Below, one piece after another: positions 18,321 to 27,314 of a stretch of 53,890 nucleotides of DNA (the first letter of the stretch is position 1; every line of letters starts with the position of its first letter). Origin of the DNA: Lentimicrobium sp. (GTDB lineage: Bacteria; Bacteroidota; Bacteroidia; Bacteroidales; Lentimicrobiaceae). The notes under the pieces are model-generated. The model had not been told where the DNA came from. It searched no databases and saw nothing but the letters and a program-made list of their open reading frames with translations. Where the stretch lies: assembly GCA_023957275.1 (NCBI GenBank), contig JAMLHF010000028.1:1-53890 (forward strand). Reading direction: 5' to 3'. A program made the translations under genes and the position numbers.

Positions 18321-19886
18321 TCATACAATGCGCTCATTAATTGCATCCCAGAAGGTACGTCTCTTCTCGTGGTATGAGATCGTCCCCATGTGGGCAGTAA
18401 TCGCTTCTTCAAAGGCCTGATCAATATCGCAGCTGGGTTGTGTTCCGTTGTTCAGCCGGATGCAGTTCAGCCATTCGCGAAGATGCAAGTGCGTGGTATC
18501 TACCGCCTTTCCGTCACGGTAAGTGTAAAGCAGTCCCCTGCCGGCAAAATATTTCTCGGTAGGTGTCGTGATGGCATCAATCTTATCCTGCCCGGGGACA
18601 TAAGAGAATATGGGTTTATTTGGTTCCAGCAATCCCTTTTCAATCTGGTCTTTGTAGCGGGTGGAACTTCTGTCGAGGTAAACGGTGAGGGTTTCATCCA
18701 GTTCCATCCAGGCATCGTGGGCCATAATGCTCTTGCCCCGGTTTTTTTCGCTGCTCAGGGTGGCGCTGTAGAGCAGGGTAAGGTCCCGCTCAGGGTATTC
18801 GAAGGCCATATTGAGTACATCGGGCACAGTGCGGCCGTCCTTATAAAAATATATACCCCCCGAAGCCATGGCTGAATGCGGGATGCCCAGGCCAAGTATC
18901 TGGTTCAGGGCATCATATTCATGGGTGAACAGATCCCCGCTCAGTCCTGTGCTGTAATCCCACCAGCAACGCCAGCGGAAAAAGCGTTCCAGGCTGAATT
19001 CGTGCCACGGGGCCGGGCCGATAAACTGTTTCCAGTCGATGGTATTTTCATTGGCTTCGGGATCAATATCATAAACCCATGCGCCGTTGGGGTCGTTGCG
19101 GTTAGTGCAGACTTCAATGAGCGATATCTTGCCGATAACATCCTGTTCTATCAGGGATTTCGCTACCTGGTAGCTTTCTGTCTGCCTGCCCTGATGCCCC
19201 AGTTGAAATACTATGCCGGTATCTTTAACTACTTTCCTGGCCTCAAATGTCTCCTCAACTGTCCATGACAAAGGTTTTTCACAGTAAACATGCTTTCCGT
19301 TGCGGGCTGCTTCGAGGGCAACGGGTATATGGAGATGGTCAGGGGTGGCGACAATCACCGCGTCCACATCGGGCGAGGCGCATAATTCCTGATAAGTAAG
19401 GTAACGGCGGGGCACATCCGCCATTTCACCCGACTGCCCGTTCCGGTAAAGGTTCGAACCGGCGGCCATTCCCTCCGCGGCATGCTTTCCGAATACATCG
19501 CAAACCGCGGTAACCCTCACATTGAGCTGCTCCTGGGCCATAAATTCATCCAGGTAATCCCTCCAGTATTTGTCGGTGGCTGCCCGGGATTTCCATTCGT
19601 CGATCCGCTCAGGGAGGACAAATCCCAGGGCTTTCATGATATACATGCCCCGGCCGCCCGTGCCGACAACACCCAGGCGCAAAACCGGACCATCAACCAA
19701 TGGAGGAATTCCGGATGGCAAAACCGGTTTTATGCCTTTCAGCAGACCTGACTTATACTTATTCCGCTCGCTTGTATGAAGAAAAAGCCCATAGCCCAAA
19801 GCGCCAAGCACCGGAAGGGAAGCCAGACCGGCAAGCAAATCGCGCCGGCTGATCCCTTTATTATCATTTGTCTCATCCTTTTTCAT
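18321..19886 (-). CDS. Gfo/Idh/MocA oxidoreductase with twin-arginine signal and membrane segment
   Basis: This 521-residue oxidoreductase begins with a short hydrophilic leader. S-R-R-D-L-L-A-G-L and a hydrophobic segment (about 17-34) follow, suggesting Tat export or an N-terminal anchor. The nucleotide motif G-V-V-G-T-G-G-R-G-M lies near residue 73. The family motif Y-C-E-K-P-L-S-W is present, as is the F-R-W-R-C-W-W-D-Y-S-T-G-L-S-G-D region resembling its operon partner at 14867. The start overlaps the stop of the DoxX-like gene (19883-19886), showing tight translational coupling. Substrate unknown. Confidence 0.85.
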   Translation of the reverse strand: MKKDETNDNKGISRRDLLAGLASLPVLGALGYGLFLHTSERNKYKSGLLKGIKPVLPSGIPPLVDGPVLRLGVVGTGGRGMYIMKALGFVLPERIDEWKSRAATDKYWRDYLDEFMAQEQLNVRVTAVCDVFGKHAAEGMAAGSNLYRNGQSGEMADVPRRYLTYQELCASPDVDAVIVATPDHLHIPVALEAARNGKHVYCEKPLSWTVEETFEARKVVKDTGIVFQLGHQGRQTESYQVAKSLIEQDVIGKISLIEVCTNRNDPNGAWVYDIDPEANENTIDWKQFIGPAPWHEFSLERFFRWRCWWDYSTGLSGDLFTHEYDALNQILGLGIPHSAMASGGIYFYKDGRTVPDVLNMAFEYPERDLTLLYSATLSSEKNRGKSIMAHDAWMELDETLTVYLDRSSTRYKDQIEKGLLEPNKPIFSYVPGQDKIDAITTPTEKYFAGRGLLYTYRDGKAVDTTHLHLREWLNCIRLNNGTQPSCDIDQAFEEAITAHMGTISYHEKRRTFWDAINERIV

Positions 19887-20362
19887 TCAGGTCTTCTGTT
19901 TTTCGCAGCCCAAAACCTTTCCACTCCGATGATGTGTGCAGTGGGAAAGGCAAAAATCACAAACAGGGCAAAGAGTTCTACAAGTGTTTTATTGATGATA
20001 AAATAGCTACCGTCAGTCGGGAAAAGGTATTCGATGCCAGGAAAAGCCGGATGCGACAGGTAATAGAAAAGCAGCAACAGCATCCCGGCAAAGGCTCCGG
20101 CGCGGCAGAAAATACCCAGTAGCAGGGATAGCCCGATCAGGGTAAGGCCCCAGGCATTCAGAAAATCCACCACGGGCAATACGCTGTCGTTCAATGCCAT
20201 CCATTCAAACGTTCTTTTCAGGAACCCGCCGGAATCAAGCAGGTAGGCCTTTGAAGTCCAGTCGGGATTCAGGACTTTTACCATCCCTTCATAAAAAAAG
20301 TGCCATCCTGTGGCAAGCCGGAGTACGACAAGTGCAACCAGACCGGTTTTGGAGTATTTCAT
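19883..20362 (-). CDS. DoxX-like integral membrane protein
   Basis: This 159-residue protein has four predicted membrane segments: about 8-22, 62-82, 86-105 and 124-142. The early L-R-L-A-T-G-W-H-F-F-Y-E-G segment is typical of DoxX/MauE-like quinone-linked membrane proteins. As first gene of an operon with two Tat-exported oxidoreductases, it could pass electrons between them and the quinone pool. That link is inference from order and the 4-base overlap with the next gene. Confidence 0.8.
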   Translation of the reverse strand: MKYSKTGLVALVVLRLATGWHFFYEGMVKVLNPDWTSKAYLLDSGGFLKRTFEWMALNDSVLPVVDFLNAWGLTLIGLSLLLGIFCRAGAFAGMLLLLFYYLSHPAFPGIEYLFPTDGSYFIINKTLVELFALFVIFAFPTAHIIGVERFWAAKNRRPE

Positions 20363-20791
20363 ACAGAATGAATAACTTATACTTTTCTAAATTAATTCCG
20401 GATCTTCAAACAGACCGGAACCGTAAGAGATATCCGGGGTTTTTACCTGATCCTTAAGGATTCTTCCGTCACTGTAATGGAACCACCACAGGCAAGATCA
20501 TTATTCAGGAAAATAAACCACATCACCATCCCTAAAGAAAAATGCCTGCTTCAAATTTAAGGAAAAATGCTTGCCTTCATTCCCTGTATAGGAATTGTAT
20601 TAAAAATTTTTAAGATTTTGTTTATAAAAAATTATAGTCTGAACATAAAAGTTATTCCGTCCACTTAAAAAATAAGAACCCCTGGTGGGGATGCAGGCAG
20701 AATCTGGCAATGAATTTCATCCGGAATTATCATGATCCGGAATTAAGAAAATTCTTTCTCCGGCAGAAACAATCATATATAAAAAAGAAAA
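20363..20791. other. Upstream region of the oxidoreductase operon
   Basis: About 430 bases contain no gene. A minus-strand TAAATTTG (20552-20559) could be the operon's -7 box, but it lacks a -33 partner. An 11-base direct repeat ATCCGGAATTA occurs at 20719-20729 and 20735-20745 (period 16), a possible regulator site. A small CCCC-TGGT-GGGG hairpin lies between them and the candidate promoter. Confidence 0.35.
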
Positions 20792-20810
20792 TCCCCGGCA
20801 TCACCGGGGA
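20792..20810 (-). terminator. Intrinsic terminator of the T9SS cargo gene
   Basis: The hairpin TCCCCGG-CATCA-CCGGGGA is followed on the minus strand by a U-rich tail. It lies 53 bases past the stop at 20864. Confidence 0.8.
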
Positions 20811-20863
20811 ATCTCTTCACATTAAGCTAAACAAGTAATCCAAGTAATCCAAGTATTGAGTAT

Positions 20864-21598
20864 CTAACGCTTCACAATGAATTTTCGTGTTGAAACGACA
20901 GAATTATTTACAAGCAGTGAGTAAAAATAAACGCCGTTACTGAGGTTTGCAACATCAATAGTCACTTTGCCTTCGGCATTGCCGAGAGGTATTTCCTGAA
21001 TGGTATTGCCAAGCAGGTTATTAATTTTGATCCAGGCATTACTTACTCCGGCAGGCAGTTTGTATTCAATATTGGCCACTGACACAGCCGGGTTGGGATA
21101 GGCATTTGAAACGGTTGCAGCTTTGAGTGAGGCAATATTGTTGACACCTAAGGTGCCAACAATGAAATTTATGGTTACAAACGAAGAATCATTCTCATTG
21201 TCCATATCAAAAAATACAAATTTCACCGACGATAAACCTTGAATACTCCTATACGTAAGGTCACCCGTGAAATTCGGAACAAATGAACCAGGTGCAATCA
21301 AGAGCGGCTCCGGTGTTTCCATTACAAAATCGGGATAACATGAAGCCCAACAAATGTTTGATGTAGTACTATCTGCAAGCAAAAGGTCATATTTTCTGAC
21401 TTTTACATTTTTGTCAGCGGAGGAAACATTAAAAACATCAAGACCGAGTGACACAAAACCTGCACCAGGGGCACAATAATGTTCAAGAACCTGACCGGTC
21501 ACATCTACTCCGGTTTTGTCTTTAATGACTAATGACTGGGCATTACCAACCGACAGGACAAAAGTGCCGATAATCAGTGAGAGTAATATTTTTTTCAT
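20864..21598 (-). CDS. Small secreted protein with T9SS sorting domain
   Basis: The protein has 244 residues and a signal peptide (M-K-K-I-L-L-S-L, cleaved about residue 20 after G-N-A-Q). A short domain of about 130 residues of unknown function contains four Cys. The C-terminal type A sorting domain has A-Y-P-N-P-A-V-S-V-A, N-L-L-G-N, G-V-Y-F-Y-S-L and ends K-F-I-V-K-R. I chose the ATG at 21598 rather than one 21 codons upstream because the signal peptide then begins normally with M-K-K. The protein is divergent from the next T9SS gene. Confidence 0.75.
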   Translation of the reverse strand: MKKILLSLIIGTFVLSVGNAQSLVIKDKTGVDVTGQVLEHYCAPGAGFVSLGLDVFNVSSADKNVKVRKYDLLLADSTTSNICWASCYPDFVMETPEPLLIAPGSFVPNFTGDLTYRSIQGLSSVKFVFFDMDNENDSSFVTINFIVGTLGVNNIASLKAATVSNAYPNPAVSVANIEYKLPAGVSNAWIKINNLLGNTIQEIPLGNAEGKVTIDVANLSNGVYFYSLLVNNSVVSTRKFIVKR

Positions 21599-21695
21599 AG
21601 GATTGTTTTTGAGAAACAAGAAATTTAATGCAAAAACCATGCAAAACATTGACTGATTCAAAAAAAAAGCTAAAAGGTACCCGCAGTTAGCATTG

Positions 21696-21727
21696 CAAAA
21701 CTAATACTTTCAACTTCACAATTGCAA
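21696..21727 (-). promoter_or_regulatory. Promoter of the small T9SS cargo gene
   Basis: Minus-strand TAGTTTTG (21696-21703) has a TTG (21725-21727) 21 bases upstream. It lies about 98 bases from the chosen start codon. Confidence 0.5.
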
Positions 21728-21820
21728 TCAATCTTCAAAAAAAATATTAAAAACTTTTCAACCTACGGTTTTGCTATTTAAAAATGCAGATATTTGCATA
21801 ACGACAAACAAAAACTCATT

Positions 21821-23494
21821 ATGAAAAGAATTACCCTGATTGCAGCTGTGCTGTTGCTTTCCTCCGGTCTTTATGCACAATCTCAGCGGCTGGTGCTGCT
21901 TGAGCATTTTACACAGGCAAGTTGCGGACCCTGTGCCACCTACAACCCCTCCATCCATACTTTGCTGGTGAACAATCCGGATAAGATTACCTCCATTAAT
22001 TACCATACCAGCTGGCCGGGATACGACCCCATGTATAACCACAATACCGTTGATAATGCAGGCAGAACCTCGTTTTATAACGTAAGCAGCGTCCCCAACT
22101 CTGTGCTTGAAGGTAATTTTTACAATGGACATCCTAACGGATGGAATATCAATTCTGTAAACCAGCGCTATGCGGTACCTTCGCCCTGCAATCTTATGGC
22201 TTTTCAGCGGCTTTCACCCACCCAGGACACCTTGTTTGTAACCCTGGTCGTTGAGGCCACTGCGGAAATTACCGGACAAATTGCTGCAACGGCAGCCGTG
22301 ATTGAAAAACATATTCATTTTAACTCGGCTCCGGGAAGCAACGGCGAAAAGGACTTCTATAATGTGATGAAGAAACTGCTTCCTTCCAAATCAGGGCATT
22401 CCCTGCCTACCCCGATGACTGCCGGCGATTACCTGATTATTGAGTCATACTGGGTTTTAGCAAACGTTTACAATATCAATGAGCTGAGCCTTGTCGGATA
22501 TGTGCAGAATACGCTGTCAAAAGAAATTTATCAGTCATGCAACCTTACCCCGGGCAATTATGTCGGTCTGTATGCCGATGATGTGGAAGTGCTTTCTTTG
22601 CCCAATATGACAGACCGCTACTGTAGCGAAACCCTGAACCCGGTTGTTAAATTCCGCAATAACGGCAGCAATGCTGTGACTGCCGTAGAACTTAATTACC
22701 AGGTGAACGATGAAGAGACTTTTGTTTATAGCTGGACAGGTAATCTGGATCCGCTGCAGTCGGTTGAAATTGAACTTCCCGCGCTGAATTACCAGCTACA
22801 GGATAACAATCAGTTGAAAGTATGGGCGGCCAGCGTTAACGGAGGAAGCGACGGATACACCCGCAACGATACCCTTGTACATGATTTTGCCACAGCCCTT
22901 CAGGCAACCCGCGACCTGCTCGTGAAGGTAAGAACCGATAACAATCCTCATGAAACCACCTGGGAAATCAAAAATATGGCCGGAGAGGTGGTTGCCAGCG
23001 GAGGTCCCTATACCGAGTCAGGAACGGTCATCAATACCGATGTGCAGCTCGAGGCTGACGGTTGTTATGATTTCTTCGTTTACGATGCCGGCGGTAACGG
23101 GATATGCTGTACCAATGGCGCAGGCTTTGTAAGGCTTTCATCAGGTTCAGCTACATTAGCCATGGGAACGGATTTCGGTTCAATGCTTACCGCCCAGTTT
23201 AATGTAATAAGTGTCGGTGTCAGTCTCCTGCCGGTTCTGACCGAATTTGAGGTTTATCCCAACCCCGCCGGAGAACAGGTATTCATCGGATTTACTCCTG
23301 AAAGAAACCAGACCGTAAAGATCAATATCATCAACCAGCTCGGACAACGGGTGTATGTCAATGAAATGAATGCGCCAGCCGATCTGATACAGAAGATAGA
23401 TATCAATACTTCAAACTGGCCGGTTGGCATCTACATGATACAACTGGATAACGGAAACGGGATCAGCAGTCGCAAGCTGAGCGTCAGCAGATAA
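21821..23494 (+). CDS. Omp28-like secreted protein with thioredoxin-type CxxC and T9SS sorting domain
   Basis: The protein has 557 residues and a signal peptide ending in L-Y-A-Q (residue 20). A thioredoxin-like N-terminal domain follows, with E-H-F-T-Q-A-S-C-G-P-C (Cys35, Cys38) and the cis-Pro-like segment V-S-S-V-P-N-S. It resembles the Omp28-related family. A middle beta region and a small cysteine-rich motif (C-Y-D-F-F-V-Y-D-A-G-G-N-G-I-C-C) come next. The type A sorting domain has V-Y-P-N-P-A-G-E-Q-V and ends S-R-K-L-S-V-S-R. The ATG at 21821 fits the signal peptide better than the one 9 codons earlier. A role in disulfide or protein-folding chemistry at the surface is possible but not shown. 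Confidence 0.8.
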   Translation: MKRITLIAAVLLLSSGLYAQSQRLVLLEHFTQASCGPCATYNPSIHTLLVNNPDKITSINYHTSWPGYDPMYNHNTVDNAGRTSFYNVSSVPNSVLEGNFYNGHPNGWNINSVNQRYAVPSPCNLMAFQRLSPTQDTLFVTLVVEATAEITGQIAATAAVIEKHIHFNSAPGSNGEKDFYNVMKKLLPSKSGHSLPTPMTAGDYLIIESYWVLANVYNINELSLVGYVQNTLSKEIYQSCNLTPGNYVGLYADDVEVLSLPNMTDRYCSETLNPVVKFRNNGSNAVTAVELNYQVNDEETFVYSWTGNLDPLQSVEIELPALNYQLQDNNQLKVWAASVNGGSDGYTRNDTLVHDFATALQATRDLLVKVRTDNNPHETTWEIKNMAGEVVASGGPYTESGTVINTDVQLEADGCYDFFVYDAGGNGICCTNGAGFVRLSSGSATLAMGTDFGSMLTAQFNVISVGVSLLPVLTEFEVYPNPAGEQVFIGFTPERNQTVKINIINQLGQRVYVNEMNAPADLIQKIDINTSNWPVGIYMIQLDNGNGISSRKLSVSR

Positions 23495-23514
23495 GCACCC
23501 GGTTCTGAAAAATT

Positions 23515-23547
23515 TAAAAACCTGCGGCCTTCAACGCAGGTTTTTTT
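23515..23547 (+). terminator. Intrinsic terminator
   Basis: CCTGCG (23521-23526) pairs with CGCAGG (23535-23540) and is followed by seven T. It ends the Omp28-like gene. Confidence 0.85.
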
Positions 23548-23619
23548 ATGTGTACTTCGGAATGACTCTATAATCTATTGATAACAGACGAAGGGCCTCC
23601 TGTTTCGGAAATAACAAAA

Positions 23620-23653
23620 CTGCCCGGTTGCTTCGCATGATTCAACCGGGCAG
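23620..23653 (-). terminator. Intrinsic terminator of hutU
   Basis: An 11-base-pair stem, CTGCCCGGTTG with CAACCGGGCAG, is followed on the minus strand by a T-rich run. It starts 20 bases past the hutU stop codon. Confidence 0.85.
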
Positions 23654-23672
23654 AAATACAATTCAAAAAAAA

Positions 23673-25679
23673 CTAAAAGAGGGCATCAATAATTTTGTCA
23701 TCCGCCATATTGGGCAGGGTCACTTTCAGCAGGGGTTCCGCCTCCATGGCCCGCTTAATGGCAAAAACGGCGCCTTCGTTTCTTGCCCAGGAGCGGCGGC
23801 TGATGCCGTTGTTCACGTCCCAGTAAAGCATTGCGCGCAGACGGCGGTCGCTGTCAGCGGAACCATCGAGCAACATGCCGAAACCTCCGTTGATGACTTC
23901 ACCCCAGCCTACACCGCCACCGTTATGTATAGAAACCCAGGTTGCACCCCTGAAGGAATCGCCGATTACATTATGGATTGCCATATCGGCGGTGAAGCTG
24001 CTGCCGTCGTATATGTTGGAGGTCTCCCTGAAGGGTGAGTCGGTACCCGATACATCATGATGGTCGCGGCCCAGCACTACCGGTGCGGAGATCCGCCCAT
24101 CGGCGATGGCCTTGTTGAAAGCTGCGGCTATTTTAGTCCGTCCCTCGCAGTCGGCATACAGGATTCTTGCCTGCGAGCCGACTACCAGACGGTTTTCCTT
24201 GGCTCCCCGGATCCATTGTATATTGTCTTTCATCTGCTGACTGATTTCAGCAGGAGCGGTGGCGGCAATTTCTTCCAGTACCTCCATAGCAATGCGGTCG
24301 GTGGTATCCAGATCGGCGGCGCTGCCGGATGTACACACCCAGCGGAAGGGCCCGAACCCATAGTCGAAGCACATGGGCCCCATAATATCCTGCACGTAGG
24401 AAGGATATTTAAAACTGCCATCGGCCTTAAAGATATCGGCGCCCGCCCTGCCCGACTCAAGCAGGAAAGCATTGCCGTAGTCGAAGAAGTACATTCCGCG
24501 GCTGCAGAGCTTGTTAACTGCAGCAACGTGACGCCTGAGGGTTTCCTGCACCCGCTTTTTGAACTCCTCCGGCTGATGCGCCATCATTTCGTTGGAGTCT
24601 TCATAGGAAAGTCCCACGGGGTAATAACCTCCGGCCCAGGGATTGTGCAGGGAAGTCTGATCGGAGCCCAGATCAACGGAAACATTGCGTTCTGCCAACC
24701 GTTCCCAGAGGTCGACGATATTGCCCAGGTAGGCTATGGAACGGGCTTTTTTCTCCTTCCGGTATTTCAGTGCCAGGTCAATGGCGGTATCCGCATCGTC
24801 GGAAATCTCATCCACCCAGCCCTGGCTATGCCGTTTGTGCGCGGCATGGGGATTTATCTCGGCGCAGATGGTCACCACACCGGCAATGTTCCCTGCTTTG
24901 GGCTGAGCGCCGCTCATCCCGCCAAGGCCCGAAGTTACAAAGAGCGTTCCTCCCAGCCCATCACCCGCACCGGCGATTTTACGCCCTGCGTTGAGCACGG
25001 TAATGGTAGTTCCGTGTACGATGCCCTGTGGGCCGATGTACATGTAGCTGCCGGCCGTCATCTGTCCGTACTGCGAAACGCCCAGCGCGTTGAAACGTTC
25101 CCAGTCGTCGGGTTTGGAGTAATTGGGTATAACCATTCCGTTGGTAACCACCACCCTTGGGGCATCCTTGTGCGACGGAAAAAGCCCCATGGGGTGGCCC
25201 GAATACATTACCAGCGTCTGCTCATCCGTCATTTCCGACAGGTACTTCATGGTAAGCAGGTACTGCGCCCAGTTCTGAAACACCGCCCCGTTGCCTCCAT
25301 AGGTGATGAGTTCATGCGGATGCTGGGCAACGGCGGGGTCCAGGTTATTCTGAATCATCAGCATAATACCGGCGGCCTGTTTCGATTTCGCCGGATATTC
25401 TTCTATGGGCCGCGCGTACATGGGGTATGACGGCCTGAACCGGTACATATAAATCCGGCCGTATTTCTTCAGTTCATCGGCAAATTCAGGAGCCAGCACC
25501 GGGTGATGCACCGGGTCAAAATAACGGAGCGCGTTGCGTAATGCCAGTTTTTTCTCGTTGGGCGTAAGGATATCTTTACGGACGGGGGCATGGCTTACGG
25601 TATTGTCGAAAGGTTGAGGTAATGGAAGTTCCGAAGGAATCCCTTCCATTACAGATTTCCGGAAATCAGCAAGTTGCAT
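23673..25679 (-). CDS. hutU: Urocanate hydratase (urocanase)
   Basis: This NAD-containing enzyme hydrates urocanate to imidazolone propionate, the second step of histidine breakdown. Strong family segments are present: I-T-Y-G-G-N-G-A-V-F-Q-N-W, Y-S-G-H-P-M-G-L-F-P-S, N-G-M-V-I-P-N-Y-S, Q-M-T-A-G-S-Y-M-Y-I-G-P-Q-G-I-V-H-G-T and D-L-G-S-D-Q-T-S-L-H-N-P. At 668 residues it is the long form, about 110 more than Pseudomonas HutU. No other hut gene is next to it, so histidine ammonia-lyase and the later steps must be elsewhere. It has its own promoter and terminator. Confidence 0.95.
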   Translation of the reverse strand: MQLADFRKSVMEGIPSELPLPQPFDNTVSHAPVRKDILTPNEKKLALRNALRYFDPVHHPVLAPEFADELKKYGRIYMYRFRPSYPMYARPIEEYPAKSKQAAGIMLMIQNNLDPAVAQHPHELITYGGNGAVFQNWAQYLLTMKYLSEMTDEQTLVMYSGHPMGLFPSHKDAPRVVVTNGMVIPNYSKPDDWERFNALGVSQYGQMTAGSYMYIGPQGIVHGTTITVLNAGRKIAGAGDGLGGTLFVTSGLGGMSGAQPKAGNIAGVVTICAEINPHAAHKRHSQGWVDEISDDADTAIDLALKYRKEKKARSIAYLGNIVDLWERLAERNVSVDLGSDQTSLHNPWAGGYYPVGLSYEDSNEMMAHQPEEFKKRVQETLRRHVAAVNKLCSRGMYFFDYGNAFLLESGRAGADIFKADGSFKYPSYVQDIMGPMCFDYGFGPFRWVCTSGSAADLDTTDRIAMEVLEEIAATAPAEISQQMKDNIQWIRGAKENRLVVGSQARILYADCEGRTKIAAAFNKAIADGRISAPVVLGRDHHDVSGTDSPFRETSNIYDGSSFTADMAIHNVIGDSFRGATWVSIHNGGGVGWGEVINGGFGMLLDGSADSDRRLRAMLYWDVNNGISRRSWARNEGAVFAIKRAMEAEPLLKVTLPNMADDKIIDALF

Positions 25680-25711
25680 AACAATAATTTATTAGGTAGC
25701 ATTTAATGCCG

Positions 25712-25742
25712 CAAAGGTAATAAAGGAATCTGGTGTGGCAAG
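25712..25742 (-). promoter_or_regulatory. Promoter of hutU
   Basis: Minus-strand TACCTTTG (25712-25719) has CTTG (25739-25742) 19 bases upstream. The start codon lies 33 bases downstream of the -7 box. Confidence 0.65.
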
Positions 25743-25803
25743 AAATTTAGAACGGCCGGTTGAGGAGTAACCAACACGCTGGCTACAGGTATAGGCATTC
25801 CAT

Positions 25804-25835
25804 CCGGTATGGTGAAAGAATACCGGTGAAAGAAT
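25804..25835. repeat. Hairpin and direct repeat after the decarboxylase pair
   Basis: CCGGTAT (25804-25810) pairs with ATACCGG (25820-25826). GGTGAAAGAAT occurs twice with a 14-base period (25811-25821, 25825-25835). It may mark the transcript end of the leftward operon, but it lacks a T-run. Confidence 0.35.
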
Positions 25836-25871
25836 GAGAGATATCTGCGCCGGTATGAAGAATAACTCAGA

Positions 25872-27314
25872 TCACTCATTTTTTAAGGACAACTTCAACG
25901 CTGTTTGCTTTATCAGTTCCCAGGCCTGCAGCACATGGTCTTTGCTGATGTATGTCTGGGCAGTGACCATCCTTAAGACAAATCTGCCATTGAGCCTGGT
26001 ATGGGAGAGATAGAGTTTACCACTCCCGTTAAGTTCTGATAACAGGGAAGCATTTATATGATCAAGATCTTCTCCGGCGGATAGTAATTTGGGTTTATAC
26101 CTGAAACAAACCAGGCTGAAGTTTACAGGAGCCATAAGTTCAAAATCCGGATGCTCAAGAATCCTGTCTTTCAGCCAGCCGGCCAGGGATTTATGAAGTC
26201 TGATTTTTTCCCTGAGCCCTTCTGCTCCGAAACTCCGGATAACGAACCAGAGTTTGAGTGCCCTGAACCTTCTTCCAAGGGCAACGCCCCAGTCGCGGTA
26301 ATCGTTTACCAGTCCACGCGTCCTGGTTTTGAGATATTCGGGCAGTATTTCAAAAGTCCGGATCAGCAATTCAGGATCACGCACAAAATAGGCCGAAGCG
26401 TCGAAGTTGGTAAACATCCATTTGTGCGGATTAAAAACATAGCTGTCGGCATATTCCAGGCCGGCTGCAAAATGCCTCATTTCAGGGAGCAGGAAAGCGG
26501 TTCCGGCAAAAGCGGCATCCACATGGAACCAGATTTTGTAGCGTTCACATATTTTACCGATTTCATCCACCGGATCCACAGCGGTAGAGCCTGTGGTGCC
26601 GATACTGGCAACCACAGCACACGGCGTATATCCTCTCTTAAGATCTTCTTTGATAGCCATCTCAAGCTGAGCAGGAACCAACGCAAAATTTTCATCCACC
26701 GCCACCTTTACCAGATTGTTTTTCCCGAAACCGGCAATCTTTACTGCTTTTTCAATGGATGAATGTGTTTCGGAAGAACAATACACCCTGAGCTTTTCCA
26801 TGCCTGTGAAGCCTTCAAGGTTTGTTCTGAATCCGGTAGTTTTTTCGCGCGCACTCAGCATTGCCGTGAGCGTTGATGCCGAAGCCGTATCCTGGATAAC
26901 GCCTGTCCAGAAAGCCGGAAGACCGCAAAGTTCTCGCAGCCACTCCATAACACGCTGTTCAAGTTCGGTAGCTGCAGGTGAGGTCTCCCAAATCATTCCC
27001 TGCTGGCCCAAAGCGGCAGTGAGCATTTCGGCCAATACCGAAGGGTAACTCGAATTCGCAGGGAAGAAAGCAAAGAAAGACGGACTTTGCCAATGGGTAA
27101 TTCCCGGCATGATAATTCTTTCGAAATCAGACATAATTGCATCGAAGGTTTCCCCTCTAACCGGAGCTGATACAGGCAAAGCCGAAAGTATTTCGCCCGG
27201 TTTCACCTGAGATTTTACGGGATAATCCGAAATCTCATCAAAATAATCGGCCATTCTGTCGGCAAGAACGTGTGCCTGTTTCCTGAATTCTTTGCTGTCC
27301 ATAACTTCAAGCAT
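25872..27314 (-). CDS. Group II PLP-dependent decarboxylase (aromatic-L-amino-acid decarboxylase type)
   Basis: This 480-residue pyridoxal-phosphate enzyme resembles DOPA/tyrosine/tryptophan decarboxylases. It has H-W-Q-S-P-S-F-F-A-F-F-P near the N-terminus, the H-V-D-A-A-F-A-G-T-A strand with the pyridine-binding Asp, and the PLP lysine in F-N-P-H-K-W-M-F-T-N-F-D (about Lys298). The first ATG overlaps the stop of the upstream decarboxylase by 8 bases; a second ATG four codons later (27302) is equally possible. It would release an amine and CO2 from an aromatic amino acid, but the substrate is not settled by sequence. It is the last gene of a four-gene run with ROK, SIS and a second decarboxylase. 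Confidence 0.85.
   Translation of the reverse strand: MLEVMDSKEFRKQAHVLADRMADYFDEISDYPVKSQVKPGEILSALPVSAPVRGETFDAIMSDFERIIMPGITHWQSPSFFAFFPANSSYPSVLAEMLTAALGQQGMIWETSPAATELEQRVMEWLRELCGLPAFWTGVIQDTASASTLTAMLSAREKTTGFRTNLEGFTGMEKLRVYCSSETHSSIEKAVKIAGFGKNNLVKVAVDENFALVPAQLEMAIKEDLKRGYTPCAVVASIGTTGSTAVDPVDEIGKICERYKIWFHVDAAFAGTAFLLPEMRHFAAGLEYADSYVFNPHKWMFTNFDASAYFVRDPELLIRTFEILPEYLKTRTRGLVNDYRDWGVALGRRFRALKLWFVIRSFGAEGLREKIRLHKSLAGWLKDRILEHPDFELMAPVNFSLVCFRYKPKLLSAGEDLDHINASLLSELNGSGKLYLSHTRLNGRFVLRMVTAQTYISKDHVLQAWELIKQTALKLSLKNE

Noticed and set aside
24057-25430. 457-codon open frame on the plus strand opposite hutU
   Set aside because: It lies wholly inside the unmistakable urocanase gene, has no recognisable domain and reads like reversed codons of that gene.
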